Positions 53,621 to 64,000 of a DNA stretch of 64,000 nt are shown here, in pieces. A program made the translations under genes and the position numbers. Under the pieces are notes generated by a model that saw only the letters and a list, made by a program, of their open reading frames with translations, was not told the DNA's origin and did not search any database. How positions within the stretch are numbered: position 1 is the first letter of the stretch; every line of letters starts with the position of its first letter. Source of the stretch: Patella vulgata (taxonomy: Eukaryota > Mollusca > Gastropoda > Patellidae); contig NC_065883.2 in assembly GCF_932274485.2 (NCBI RefSeq), forward strand, positions 61,423,210 through 61,487,209, in the 5' to 3' direction.

Positions 53621-54025
53621 TTAAACATACATTATGCAAGAGCCAAATCTGTCTATTGCAGGTCTTTCTTTAGGCTTGAACTGTTATCTAAATTATTAAT
53701 TAGACTTTAATTAACATATCCAGACCATAATCAACTCTATATGGTTATGCTAGCCTGCGATCTTTACTGGATTATGAGCCGATTTACTGCATAACTTTCC
53801 TTCTCGATTTAACAATCAAATGGATAATCGAGACTATGCTGTTTATTGTACTGACTTTAGTAATGATGATCGAAGCTAGGCGGAAATTCCAACCGCTTAG
53901 TTCTCGGTTCATAGTGGATCAATTTGAATGAAATTTTCAGCAAATTGCCTTTACATTATCTAGTTTTTAACTAATATAGTGAGAACTGCCAACTCGTTAT
54001 CGAATCTCCCATAATGTATCTTTAA
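53621..54025 (+). mobile_element. TTAA-flanked MITE, copy 1
   Basis: It is bounded by TTAA on both sides. The terminal inverted repeats are short: ACATACATTATG at left and CATAATGTATCT at right. The body is about 397 bp with no coding capacity. The TTAA target duplication is typical of piggyBac-type elements. The terminal sequence itself is not one I can assign. It sits between the arms of the inverted duplication. Confidence 0.8.
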
Positions 54026-54157
54026 TGAATGAATTAAACACTACAAGAAGCTGCCCTTAAAGTAGTTAAATCCCTAACTCAGTATCATCCAAAGTCTTCG
54101 ACATTGAACACAGGAATTATTTGCCAATTTAAATCAACATTGATGCTGTTATCTTAC

Positions 54158-54400
54158 CGGGAAAAGATGAGCTTCTGATATCCAATATTTAAGACAAAAT
54201 AAACATTTCCCATTGTTTCCAATTTGTAACAAGGGACTCGAAGAACGAGGGTAGACATATTCCACGAATCATGTCAAACAGTGACCTCATATTCTTATCT
54301 TTAGAGCATGCGCAACAAATACTATCGGTGTAGACTGGAAAAACCAGACGCTACGGATTGTCATTCGACTGAGACTTCTGGCGTACTTCGCCGAACATAA
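54158..54400 (-). pseudogene. Broken inverted copy of the orphan exon
   Basis: On the minus strand it has the same acceptor region (TTACTGTAAATTCTTATCAG) and the same donor (CCCG/GTAAGATAAC) as the copy at 53266-53455. It keeps the GGAATATGTCT, TCGTTCTTCGAGTC and TTGTCTTAAATATTGG blocks. It is about 53 bp longer (243 against 190 bp), has an internal insertion of roughly 55 bp near its 5' part, and carries stops and frameshifts in every frame, so it cannot encode the same peptide. The piece GICLPSFFESL is still readable against GICLASFIESF in the intact copy. Confidence 0.6.
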
Positions 54401-54484
54401 CTGATAAGAATTTACAGTAAAACCCGAAACGATTGAATGTAAATCAGTTTACATAGAGTCATATTGCATTGCGTTGCTATCCAT

Positions 54485-54757
54485 TTGGATGGTCCAGTGG
54501 TTAGCGCGTGCGCGCTGTAACATTAGCTATGTCATTGAGTCAACTGGAGTAGATTCGATTCCCCGGTTCTACGTGACAATGAGTAGAGACGCCTTGTCCA
54601 ACTTTGTGGGTTTTCTCCGGGTCCTCCAGTTTCCTCCCACAGCTAAAGACCAAAACGCGCAAGCGAATGATTGAAATAAAATTGAACCATATGTTGGCCA
54701 GTCCCGAAATGACATAGTTGGTGTCGAATGGACGTTAAACCCCATGTCTCCCTCTCG
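54485..54757 (+). mobile_element. SINE family A, plus orientation, full length
   Basis: This is the best complete copy. The A box is TGGTCCAGTGG (54490-54500) and the B box GATTCGATTCC (54552-54562). The central block with GGTTTTCTCCGGGTCCTCC follows, then the 3' body with AAATGACATAGTTGGTGTCG and GACGTTAAACCCC, and a short CT-rich tail. It interrupts the right arm of the inverted duplication. No clear target duplication is visible. Confidence 0.88.
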
Positions 54758-54845
54758 GTGTTAATTTCTATAGGTCCCAAATATTAGCGATTTAGTTCCT
54801 TAAACTGCTCATTTTACTGCAAACCACAAAATGATAGTGACAGGT

Positions 54846-55815
54846 AGAACTACATCACGAAAAATTAATTTGTCGCGAGAAATTGTACTATAATTATTAT
54901 AAGCTGCATCGTATCGTCAGTAAGCTAGACTATTAATTCGGGATTTAAAATGACATTTTATATCAATCCCATTGCTTCGAAGTTAGCTCACACCTGAATT
55001 AATACTTTGAATATTCAAAAGGACAGACTTTACAAAAACAGTTTTCAAAAGAGGAGGAGGGCGTGGGGTTTAGCAATCTATTTCCTCCATTTTCTGAATC
55101 TGATCATGGAAAATGCATGATGAATTATGGACCACAAATGTAGACTATACCAATTGATTGACAATCAAGAACCACGTGACTTATTTCAGTTAGCGACGCC
55201 ATGAAATCATTAAAATTGATACTACTTCTTTTCGACAACGACTTCATCATTTTCAGTAGCCTGCTCGTAACGAATTCCTGTCTGGCTATTATTTATTCAG
55301 ATTTAAGACAACTCCATCCCATTTTTGAATGGCGTTTAAGACATGATATCCCCGAACCATGTCTCTTACTCAGAATAAATCATATTATTTTAGACATGAA
55401 ACATGCTGCTGATGAAAACATGTTGCCCAAGTCAGACAAAACCAAGATTTTGACGATGTGGGGATAGCTATGTCAGGACCAGTTTTAATTTCCGTCAACG
55501 AGACAGGTTTTGGTTCATAATGAGATAAAGTTTTGAATAAATTATAATTATTTTAAAGAGACACGTCTAGAAATATACTGGAATTTCAAGCATTGAAAAG
55601 TAGCGAGAATAAGTTTACTCTAAAATGATTCATTTGGAATTTTAGATGACATCACAAAAAAAAAACAAACCGAAACGATAAAACACCAATGAATTATTTA
55701 TTAATATTAATATAATTTTAATATTTAAAAACATAAATTAAATAGTAAGTGCGCTATGGACCAGGAACCGAGCATGACGTCATCGTCGTCATCTTAGAAA
55801 TGTGTCTTCATATGA
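54846..55815. other. Intergenic, no gene seen
   Basis: AT-rich. The 88-codon frame at 55201-55467 begins with a Leu/Phe-rich stretch that could pass for a signal peptide but has no recognisable domain or gene structure. A TGACGTCA palindrome (CRE-like) lies at about 55775-55782. Confidence 0.35.
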
Positions 55816-56217
55816 AACATCGAAGTCCCATTCGGCAAAGCTCGACAGACTCCGGTACCCTACATCTAACCTCGGCTGTATGAGGGTAAGTGATATGCAG
55901 CTACACCCATACAATTGTGATGTGGCTATTACTTATTAGGAAAACTTGCCGCTTTTAGAAAGAAATTCTCCAAATGGCTTCTTCGAAGAGTGTGTAGCGT
56001 TTTCATTGCCAAGTTGTCCTTTTTGTAAAAAAGAAAATCGGATAAACTTGAAAGAAAAACAAACAAACAATATACAGTTTCTTGAGATAAAATACTGTTC
56101 ACAGACGTCTTCATGGGCGCCGCCATTTGAAATCTGGGAACTTGAAAGTAGTTCATACAGCCGCGGTTATATGTAGGGTACCGGAGTCTGTCGAGGTTTG
56201 ACGAATGATCGAAGTTT
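55816..56217. repeat. Inverted repeat, arms about 65 bp, loop about 270 bp
   Basis: Arms at about 55816-55882 and 56151-56217 share a perfect 25-base core containing CGACAGACTCCGGTACCC. The loop contains a 76-codon plus frame and part of a 97-codon minus frame, neither recognisable. The left arm is followed by G/GTAAGTG, a donor-like site. Confidence 0.8.
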
Positions 56218-57256
56218 GTCAACCGATCCGCAATTCTTCAAGGGTCAAGTCAATCTCCCAAGCAGAGTTGTCTTCCCTTGCAGTTCACACTAAGCCTGCT
56301 AACGGCTAATTTGACTACGCACCAAGATGCTTGGTATCGATAGATATTAATAAATAATACGATAAAAAACAAGAAATAAATGATAGTACATGTACATTTG
56401 TTCTATTTCTATAATAAAATAGAAAGGTGGCCATACTTATAAAATAATAAAGTGTTTACAAATATATAGGGGTTAAAGGGTCGTAAACACGAACTGCGCA
56501 TGTCATCGTGCTAATTTTAGAATATATACACGTGGATCGGTTTACTTTTATGGCGCGATCGGAAGACCCAATATATTTACACACGAAACAAGCAAATTTA
56601 GACTGTTTTTTTTTCTTCTGAGGGGTAGTTAATTGATAACATTTTCCCCTAAAATTGACTTAACCTCATTTAAGTATTTACAACGCCAGGAACTTTTCTG
56701 GCACGCCATTTTCATCATGTATTTAATCATGAATTAAGAGCATAGTCCAAAAGAAGATGAGCTTAGCGAGTCTAGCATTAGTGATCGTTTGTGTTTATAA
56801 ATCCATTATCTCTTCAACATTTGCGACACACACTGTTTCATGCGCACAGCGGAAGTGTTTTTTAGTTCATCGGGATTTTAATTTGCGCATTGATTTGTTC
56901 ATTAAATATTACCGATTATCCGAGTCTATTTTATATGAATGGCCATAACCATATCGTGTACCTAATTAACTGTTCTTGGGTGCAAATCGGTGACATTTGT
57001 TTCGACAATTTGATTTTATGTTAAATATGACAAAATGTGGCACATCATAAAGCTTTGTATGGCCTCGACATCATGACGTCACGTGGCAAGCAGTAATGAC
57101 TGCGCCCATGAAAACGTAGAAAAGCTTCAAAAAATATATCATATATTTTTTTCGTTCTATAAAACCTTCAGAATTTCTATAAATTATTGTTATCTACTTT
57201 TTAAAATGGCCTTTAAATGGGTATCAAAAGAATAGCACACCCCTCTCTCTTTAAGC
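56218..57256. other. Intergenic, no gene seen
   Basis: AT-rich with no repeat copy or coding exon that I can recognise. The short frame at 56757-56948 has no domain. Confidence 0.4.
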
Positions 57257-57613
57257 CAGTGGTTCTCAACCTTTTGTTGGTTGCGACCCCACTCCAGAAA
57301 CCATCATCTGATTGCAACCTCCCGAAGAACAAAATCACCTTTTACTATGAAACGTCATCATTATTTACAGATCAAAATATTGTAATGAGACAATGAGGAA
57401 ACACATCATGAGTCTGAGAGAGGAAAGAAGATTGAGACGTGGCAATAGGTGAATAGATCAGAGATTTATATACTTTTCATAAAAAACATACACAGCATTA
57501 CACAAATAGCCCTCATCCCCACATTTAAGTAATACACAAAATAAGACGACTGTTAAGTGTTTTTGGGGGTTCCATTAATAAAGAATCGTTGTGGAGTCGC
57601 ATGCCACAGGTAA
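57257..57613 (+). mobile_element. Degenerate hAT-type non-autonomous DNA transposon
   Basis: It begins with CAGTGGTTCTCAACCTTTT and then TTGCGACCCC, the classic terminus of Charlie-like hAT elements. A matching right end is only weakly visible (GTGGAGTCGCATGCCACAG near 57590). The interior has no transposase coding. The right boundary is approximate and no 8-bp target duplication is certain. Confidence 0.6.
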
Positions 57614-57673
57614 AAGCAACTGAAACTGCAAGTTATCAAAATGTTCAGTTTTGCTCTTGGATACGTGTATTTC

Positions 57674-57992
57674 TTAAACATACATTATGCAAGAGCTAAA
57701 TTTGTCTATTGCAGGTCTTTCTTTAGGCCTGAAATGTTATCTAAATTATTAATTAGACATTAGTTATAACCTATCCAGACCATAATGGTTATGCTAGCCT
57801 GCGATCTTTAGTGGATTATGAGCCGATTTACTGCATAACTTTCCTTCACGATTTAACAATTAAATGGATAATCGAGACTACGCTGTTTATCGTACTGACT
57901 TTAGTAATGATGATCGAGGCTAGGCGGATCAATTTAACTATTATAGTGAGAACTGGCAACTCTTTATCGAATCTCCCATAATGTATCTTTAA
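57674..57992 (+). mobile_element. TTAA-flanked MITE, copy 2
   Basis: It has the same ends and TTAA flanks as copy 1, and high similarity throughout. An internal deletion of roughly 90 bp on the right side makes it shorter. Confidence 0.85.
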
Positions 57993-59270
57993 TGCAGACT
58001 CCTCAAGAGTGATGAACTTTGACGATATTATTTGATCAGTTTCGCGTTGCAGTGACTGCTTTAATATTAGAGTATCATGTTAAAGAATTCCAGACATTTC
58101 ATCACACGTGTCCTTTTTGGGTTATTTGTGTCCGATGTTTCGAACAACCTTCTTTATATATATGTACGTGTCTATATAGTAAGTGACATTATACTATTAT
58201 GTTAAACTGACTGTATTATGGATTTCCACGAAGCTTTGCAATCAATTGACAGGAAGGTATATCTGCACTCCCGTGTCTATATAAAACCTTGTTTTGCATT
58301 GTTAAAACAATATCCATTTAGCTTGACTTTTATTTATCAATATACAGAAATGGTCGTCTAAAAGCAGCTTTAAGAGATCTGAGGCTTTATGTTAATGCAG
58401 CAACTACAACATGACAATTAACTGTCACAAGACTGAAAAAAGTACAGGTCTAACAGCGAACTTGTTTCTTATGTGGACAGCTCGCGTGTCAAAACCGTGA
58501 AATATTACAGATAGGTAGAAACCCGCTGGCTACACACAGAACAAGAGATGTTTTAACAACCACATAAATAAATCACAAGTTTCTTTTGTATGAATAGTGT
58601 TTTATTTTATATTTTTAAAAAATAAATGCATTGTGTGTATATTATATGTCAAATAAATATAAACCGCCTTAAGACAGTTTACATGTAACTTATATTGCGC
58701 TTCAATAATGATTAATTGGTTTTTAATTATGTTTAAATTGTAAAATTATTAGTCTGAATTGCCGTTTTATTGAGTTTTTATTTGAATTTGACTATAAAAT
58801 ATAGCTCATACATCTCCATTCTCGTTATCTGACAGCTATAACAATTATTATTGTGATTGTTATAGTTTATCTTAATGTATTGTGTATGTTTTAATGTAAA
58901 AACAAGTACTAACAAATAAATAACGTTACAAATGAAATCTGTATTATTCAACACCCCCTCGTTTTTTTTGGTGGAGTGGGGCTGTGGGATCAAGGGCAAT
59001 TAGTTTAAGTGACAGAACAAGAACCGCTTTGATTTAGGTAAAACTAAAGTATTCAGTTGGACTCATCTGTTGTGATATAGCATTCTGGATGGAGTTAAAT
59101 TTTTATTTTCAAAGACCAAATGAAGTATTAATTCTGTTTTCATCTTTTGTTGTTTATTTTAGACCAATAGGGCAACCAGTTTTCATTAAAGAACCTACAT
59201 CTTTTTGATATTGGTCAAACATAATCGGGGTTATCTGGTGTTTTAGTTATATTTGTGATGGAACAACCTC
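57993..59270. other. Intergenic, no gene seen
   Basis: AT-rich, with runs such as 58560-58780. No coding exon or repeat copy is recognised. Confidence 0.4.
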
Positions 59271-59670
59271 TTAAAGATACATTATGGGAGATTAGATAAA
59301 GAGCTGGCAGGTCTCACTATAATAGTTAAAAACTAGATAATGTTAAGAGAATTTGCTGAAAATTTCAGTCAAATTGATCCACTCTGAACGGAGGGTTTAG
59401 CGATTGAATTTTAGGCCTAGCCACGATCATCATTACTATAAAGTCGGTAAGATAAAAAAAACATTATCCATTTTTAGATTTAATAATCAATGAGCGTTGA
59501 GCAGTAGATCGGATTCTAATTCAGTAAACATTGCAGGCTAGCGATGACACCGAGAGTTGATTATGGTCCGGATAAGTTAATTAATGTCCAATTAATAATT
59601 TAGATAACATTTCAGACCTAAAGAAATACCTGCAATAGGCAGATTTAGCTCTTGTATAATGTATGTTTAA
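59271..59670 (-). mobile_element. TTAA-flanked MITE, copy 3, inverted
   Basis: It starts TTAAAGATACATTATGGGAG and ends TATAATGTATGTTTAA. It is collinear with copy 1 in reverse orientation and about 400 bp long. It is somewhat more diverged in the middle. Confidence 0.83.
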
Positions 59671-59780
59671 GTGGTTAAATCTGCATTTGGAAAGTTTTAG
59701 AGAAAAAAAGAAATTAATTATTCATTGGAAAATGTCCGTTTTTGCTGTTTGTTGAGAAGTCTAATGACAAATGCATACGT

Positions 59781-60011
59781 TTTGCATTGTGACTGTAGTA
59801 GCATCTTCGTAATATATATCGGTTAATAACGTGCTGATAGGAAATGAAATGAGATTTAACGTCCGTCTGTTCTTCTCCCTTTTGCATTGTGATTGTAGCA
59901 TCATCTTCGTAATACATATACGCTGTATAAATATATCGGTTAATAACGTGCTGATAGGAAATGAAATGAGGTTTAACGTCCGTCTGTTCTTCTCCGACTG
60001 GGCTAATGAAG
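59781..60011 (-). repeat. Tandem duplication of a SINE B 3' end and its flank
   Basis: Two copies, at about 59781-59880 and 59881-60011, share TTTGCATTGTG, ATCTTCGTAATA, CGGTTAATAACGTGCTGATA and GTTTAACGTCCGTCTGTTC. The second has a short extra stretch. The duplication includes unique flank, so it occurred after the SINE inserted. Confidence 0.85.
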
Positions 60012-60079
60012 AGGGATGTGCTAATAGGATCTAATTGGTTGAACACATTATTGTATTCTTCCTGTTTTTTTTTGGTTCA

Positions 60080-60388
60080 AAATGAAATTAAATGAAATGT
60101 CCTGCTCTGTCTGAGCTAATGAAAACAACCGTACGTCATACAGTGTGCTATGATTTAAAGTGTTCCGGGACAGCGACGCTACGGCCTACTCATATGATTC
60201 CAACTGCAAAGGGATCATTTACCTACACGCCAATGTGTACACGAGACCTCGATTTTTCGCATTATAGAAGTATAAGGGGGAGCCACGTCGGTAAATCTAG
60301 ATGAACTTTCTCGGCCAACACCGGGATCGAACACAGGACCTCGATGTTAGCGATCCATCGTTTTACTCACTAAACCACCGCGGGTCCT
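60080..60388 (-). mobile_element. SINE family B, minus orientation, near full length
   Basis: This is the best copy of family B. On the minus strand the tRNA-like head has A box TGGTTTAGTGA (60367-60377) and B box GTGTTCGATCC (60324-60334). The body follows with the CACGCCAATGTG, CTACGGCCTACTC and GAGCTAATGAAAAC blocks as read on the + strand. A further partial 3' end lies immediately to the left (59781-60011). Confidence 0.87.
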
Positions 60389-62627
60389 TTTTTAGTACTC
60401 CCGATACCACATCCGTACTGAACCATAAAACACCTTGACCGATGACTTTGTCGGGCCAGATGCTTAGCTTGTATGGCCTTTCCACTTCGTAAATGTCTAC
60501 CAATGAAAATTAAGTTGAGAATCAGTCAAGAAAGACAACTCTGAATATTAGAAAGTAATTCGATCTGAAGCAGACTATAAAAAAATATTTGTATTATTTA
60601 CACTGTAATTCTTCTTGGTTCAGGAGATAAAATTCCCCACTCTAATGACAACACAACTTCTGTCCTCTCATAAAGGTTCATAATATCCACATAAGCCTTT
60701 TTAGAAATCACCGAACATAAGAATATATAATGCAAAGCATTCCCAGTATTATTAAAAGTTGGTCTGATCACAGATTTATAGCTAGCATTTATATCAACCA
60801 TTATTTTACCATGAAAACTCGTTTGGTTTGCATGAAGTAATTAATCCGTCAATAGCTGTTTATAGAAGTACGTCTTGTCTTCCTAAACCTCTAATGCATT
60901 GTTAACTATTGATGATTTTAAAAAGTATAAAACCTTCTGTATTTCATGGTTTATATGTATAATAGCGTTGTATTGGCATCTTTAGAACAAACATCCCATT
61001 TGATACAGAAGTAATATTTGCATTGATGATCGTGATCTCGGCTTGAACTAAAGACATTGTCTTTTATGTTACTTTCGATTTAGGAACAGAGTAATAACAT
61101 GAATACCAAAATGGTAACATTTAAATAAATGACATTGTTTAGGAATTCTTCCGTTATCAGATGGTATTGATGAACGCTAGATGATCATACACTCGGCTTG
61201 TTTTTCAAGTTACTTTCGACTTAGGATCACAGTAAGTAACATTTAAAGAAATGGTGTTGTTTAGAATTTGTCAGAGGTCAGTGGTGTAACAACCGCTAAT
61301 TCGGACTTTTTGAAGCTAGGTCTCTACATGTAAGTGTGACATACATTCAGGGACGACTTTAATAAACATCCGAAGAGGATTTATTTAAAGAGTCCACGAA
61401 TCCCAAGTCCCTGCATTTGTTTGACATGATCATTTTCCATACATTCAGAGATGACTTTATTAAACACCAGATGGGGATTTATTTGAAGAGACAATATCAT
61501 TGGAAAAAAAAAAACCCAACATAAAACCAAACTAATAAAATCAGGGGGTTAAACATTTTTTGATTTCTTTAAATGATCATCCCATTCATTTCTTTTATAT
61601 CTGAAACTCTCTTTCAGTCTCATTGGTAATCGAGCTTAATACAAAGCTTACACAAGGATACACAATTACTGAGCTTAATACTAAGCGATATTTCGACGAG
61701 GATACTATCGTCTTTATCAAGCAAATAGTACATATATGTGAATAGTAGACAAATATAGATAAAGAAGATAATACAAAGCTTGGGGGGGGGGGGGGCGGAG
61801 GCGGGGGTAGTTTATATTTGATCAGCAAATATTGTTAACATTTTGTGATGTATAACAAACACGCGAGATTAACTTAGTTGTTGACAATGCTGAATCCAGC
61901 CAAGCAAAGCCAACTATATGTACAAAGGTGTTAATACGATCGTATCCATCCCTTGTTCTGACTGTCAAAACTCATTTATTATATACGTCATTATGACATA
62001 TCATTGACAGAATAAGGCGACATAGCATATCAAATAATTTCTCCATCTAACAAACAGATTTCAGAAAAAAAAACACGACGCCAGATCATCGCTCATTCTT
62101 GTTTTTATCCAGCTTCATCATTTTTCACAATCCTTTGTATGTTTAAGAAGTGTGAAGGTTTTTTTTCTTTATTTGGTTATTGTTGTGTCCGTGTAGTCAG
62201 TGACCTTGTGATCCCACCCACTAGGCTTTTTTGATCTTGCATAAAAGAACACTTCAAAACAACACATGGGAGTTGTCTCCCCTAGGGGAATATGTACACA
62301 ACACCCTGAGTATATTTTCTAAAAGATTTAAAGTGGACAGTTACGTTGCTAGATTAGCGATGTACATTTATTGTAATTTGTATGTTTATAACAGCTTTAA
62401 ATAATTCAGACTATAACACCGCAAACACGACAGCGTTCATTTGCATGACTGGTTGCTTTTTGACGTCGACAATAATAATAGAGACACCAGACCTGTCAGT
62501 TTTACAATAGTCTCTACGTCATTACCCAGTTGTTCTTTTATCAACAATGTTTAATCAATCTGGGCAATTTTACATCTTGTAAATGCGATTGTGGTTTCGT
62601 CCGTAAATTTATTTAATCTTATTTAAT
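60389..62627. other. Intergenic, no gene seen
   Basis: AT-rich. Two weakly similar segments (about 61.2-61.4 kb and 61.4-61.5 kb) share CATACATTCAG, GACTTTATTAAACA and GGATTTATTT blocks and may be an old tandem duplication. A G14 run lies at 61782-61795. Confidence 0.4.
61782..61795. repeat. G homopolymer, 14 bases
   Basis: An uninterrupted G run is followed by GGCGGAGGCGGGGG-like sequence. Its antisense frame gives an artefactual poly-proline peptide. Confidence 0.95.
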
Positions 62628-62969
62628 ACTATAGTTAAGAAATAGATAATGAAAAGAGAATATGTTGAAAATTCCAGTAAAGTACTTCACTCCGAGTCTA
62701 GATATCGGCGATACAATTATAGTCTAGCCTAGATCGTCATTACTACTGTTGTAACGATAATAAACAAAGTCTCGATTATCCAATTTTACGGTAACCGCAT
62801 CAACCGCAAAACGTATTTAAATCTCCTTAATATCACAGCCACCCAATGGCATCGAGGATTGATTATGGTCTTGATAAGTTAATTAATGTCTTATTAATAA
62901 TGTATATAACATTTCGGGCCCTAAAGCAAGACCTACAACAGGTGGATTTAGCAGCCTCTTATATACAAG
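62628..62969 (-). mobile_element. TTAA MITE family, copy 4, inverted and degenerate
   Basis: It is collinear with copy 3 from ATAGATAATG through TTGAAAATTCCAGT, AGCCTAGATCGTC, GATTGATTATGGTC and GATAAGTTAATTAATGTC to GGTGGATTTAGCAGC. Both ends are lost or unrecognisable. Confidence 0.75.
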
Positions 62970-63707
62970 TAGAATGTGATGACGTTCATAAATCTTCATA
63001 GAATTGGCTCCAACATGAGACAGGGTTGCCTAAAATTGTAAACAAAATGACCTAGTTGTTCACAGAGTTATAATAACCGTATCTGTCACTCTCAAGCGTT
63101 GATACTGGTTACCAAGACTCTTCGGAGCAGACCAGTTTATCAGCATCACCAATGTCACTGAACTGTCCCATTCCCCCATTTGCTTAAAAAGACGAATGCC
63201 CATTAAATAACAAGGTAGATGATACTTATTGGTTTAGAATGTCATCTTTGGCATCACAGTTTTATAAGAAGCTAATTTAGTTGTAAAAAGATTAAAGAAT
63301 AGACATTTAGTATCCCCAATCTACATTATTGGTTAAATACGGTCATAGTTGTAAAAACTCTTCTGAAGGGGATGCTATTCTATTTAGATCGTTTTCACTT
63401 CGTCATAATCCAAGAAAAGTAGATATATTGTAATGATTTAAACAATAAGAAGAACGGTCTGAAATTGAGCGTAGCCTTCCCTCAAAAGTTTTCAACCAAT
63501 AATGCACTTCTAGATGAGAATAAACACCGCAAGCATTGTTCATTAATGAAATAAGGGTATAATAAAATGAGAGTGCTATTAAAAAATAACAATGTGGTTA
63601 ATCATGTTTACTGAAACTAGATTATGAGACTGTAGCGCTCACGTTATAAGTCCTCATAGTGGCGCTAAACTTAAAATCTACGGGTGTATGTCCACGAAAG
63701 CAAATCA

Positions 63708-63775
63708 CTTGAAGGAGGTGGTCCACCTAGTTTTATGGTCCCCAGCCTTTCGGAGATCTATACTAGGTGGCTATT
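63708..63775. other. Short inverted repeats (possible hairpin)
   Basis: AGGTGGTCCACCTAG is itself nearly palindromic, and its right half pairs again with ACTAGGTGG about 35 bases later. No known RNA family is recognisable. Confidence 0.35.
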
Positions 63776-64000
63776 AACATGGGTTCGATCATCTGTCTGT
63801 CACACTTTTCGGAACAGAATAACCCTACTTCTAATGCAGAATATAGATGATCATTAGGTGAATTTCATAGTTCTATGAATTTCTTAGACTAAATTTTCAT
63901 GCTTTGGATACGACATCTAATTGAATAGGAAAAGTTCGATCCTGACCATTTTCTGCCCAGGTTAAGCTGAGTAATAAGCAATTTTTTTTGATTGACATGG

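Larger units (their letters stand above)
54075..54845. repeat. Right arm of a large inverted duplication, interrupted by a SINE
   Basis: Homology to 53050-53545 in inverse orientation continues on both sides of the SINE at 54485-54757. The left arm is therefore an empty-site paralogue for that insertion. Confidence 0.82.

Noticed and set aside
54485-54570. tRNA gene
   Set aside because: A and B boxes are present, but the sequence cannot form a proper acceptor or anticodon arm and runs on into a SINE body found in several copies.
55201-55467. 88-codon frame with a signal-peptide-like start
   Set aside because: The remainder has no domain and no gene structure. A hydrophobic start is common by chance in this composition.
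61595-61828. Poly-proline frame on the minus strand
   Set aside because: Produced by the G14 homopolymer at 61782-61795.
1-64000. Hox-cluster microRNA (miR-10 or related)
   Set aside because: I found no match to the miR-10 mature sequence that I remember, and no convincing precursor hairpin.
1-64000. Retrovirus-like, LTR or Polinton elements
   Set aside because: No long terminal repeats and no recognisable reverse transcriptase, capsid, integrase or envelope segment on either strand.
1-64000. A second Hox gene (such as Post1 or Lox genes)
   Set aside because: No other homeodomain helix-3 signature (WFQNRR or variant) appears in the open frames I examined.

Overview
The window is animal DNA, AT-rich and gene-poor. 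It contains one gene I can identify with confidence: the posterior Hox gene Post2, on the + strand in two coding exons. The homeodomain is of the Abdominal-B class. It has the residue pattern typical of lophotrochozoan Post2 rather than Post1: [12 protein letters not shown] in helix 1, [11 protein letters not shown] in helix 2 and [18 protein letters not shown] in helix 3. Together with tRNA-derived SINEs whose 3' ends carry a GACGTTAAAC-type block, this suggests a lophotrochozoan, most likely a mollusc. I cannot name the species.

Layout. From 1 to about 24.18 kb is the 5' flank of Post2. It holds tandem repeats, a few SINE copies, a head-to-head SINE pair near 14.2 kb and a CpG-rich block ending in a consensus splice donor near 5.28 kb. 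Coding exon 1 (24194-24683) starts 15 bases after what looks like a 3' splice site, so an upstream non-coding exon is likely. A single phase-1 intron of about 22.3 kb (24684-47023) follows. It holds nested SINEs, several minisatellites and long non-repetitive stretches, but no other gene that I see. Exon 2 (47024-47313) encodes the whole homeodomain and the C-terminus. The spliced product is 259 residues.

From about 49 kb to the right end the sequence is richer in mobile elements: two tRNA-headed SINE families, a local cluster of four copies of a TTAA-flanked MITE, and one hAT-type end. The most structured locus is at 53.05-54.85 kb. There a roughly 500-bp inverted duplication carries an exon-like segment in each arm, has a MITE between the arms, and has a SINE inserted into only one arm.

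No second Hox gene, RNA gene, CRISPR array or retrovirus-like element is recognisable. The statements on family and motifs come from reading the sequence against what I know of these families. No database search was run.
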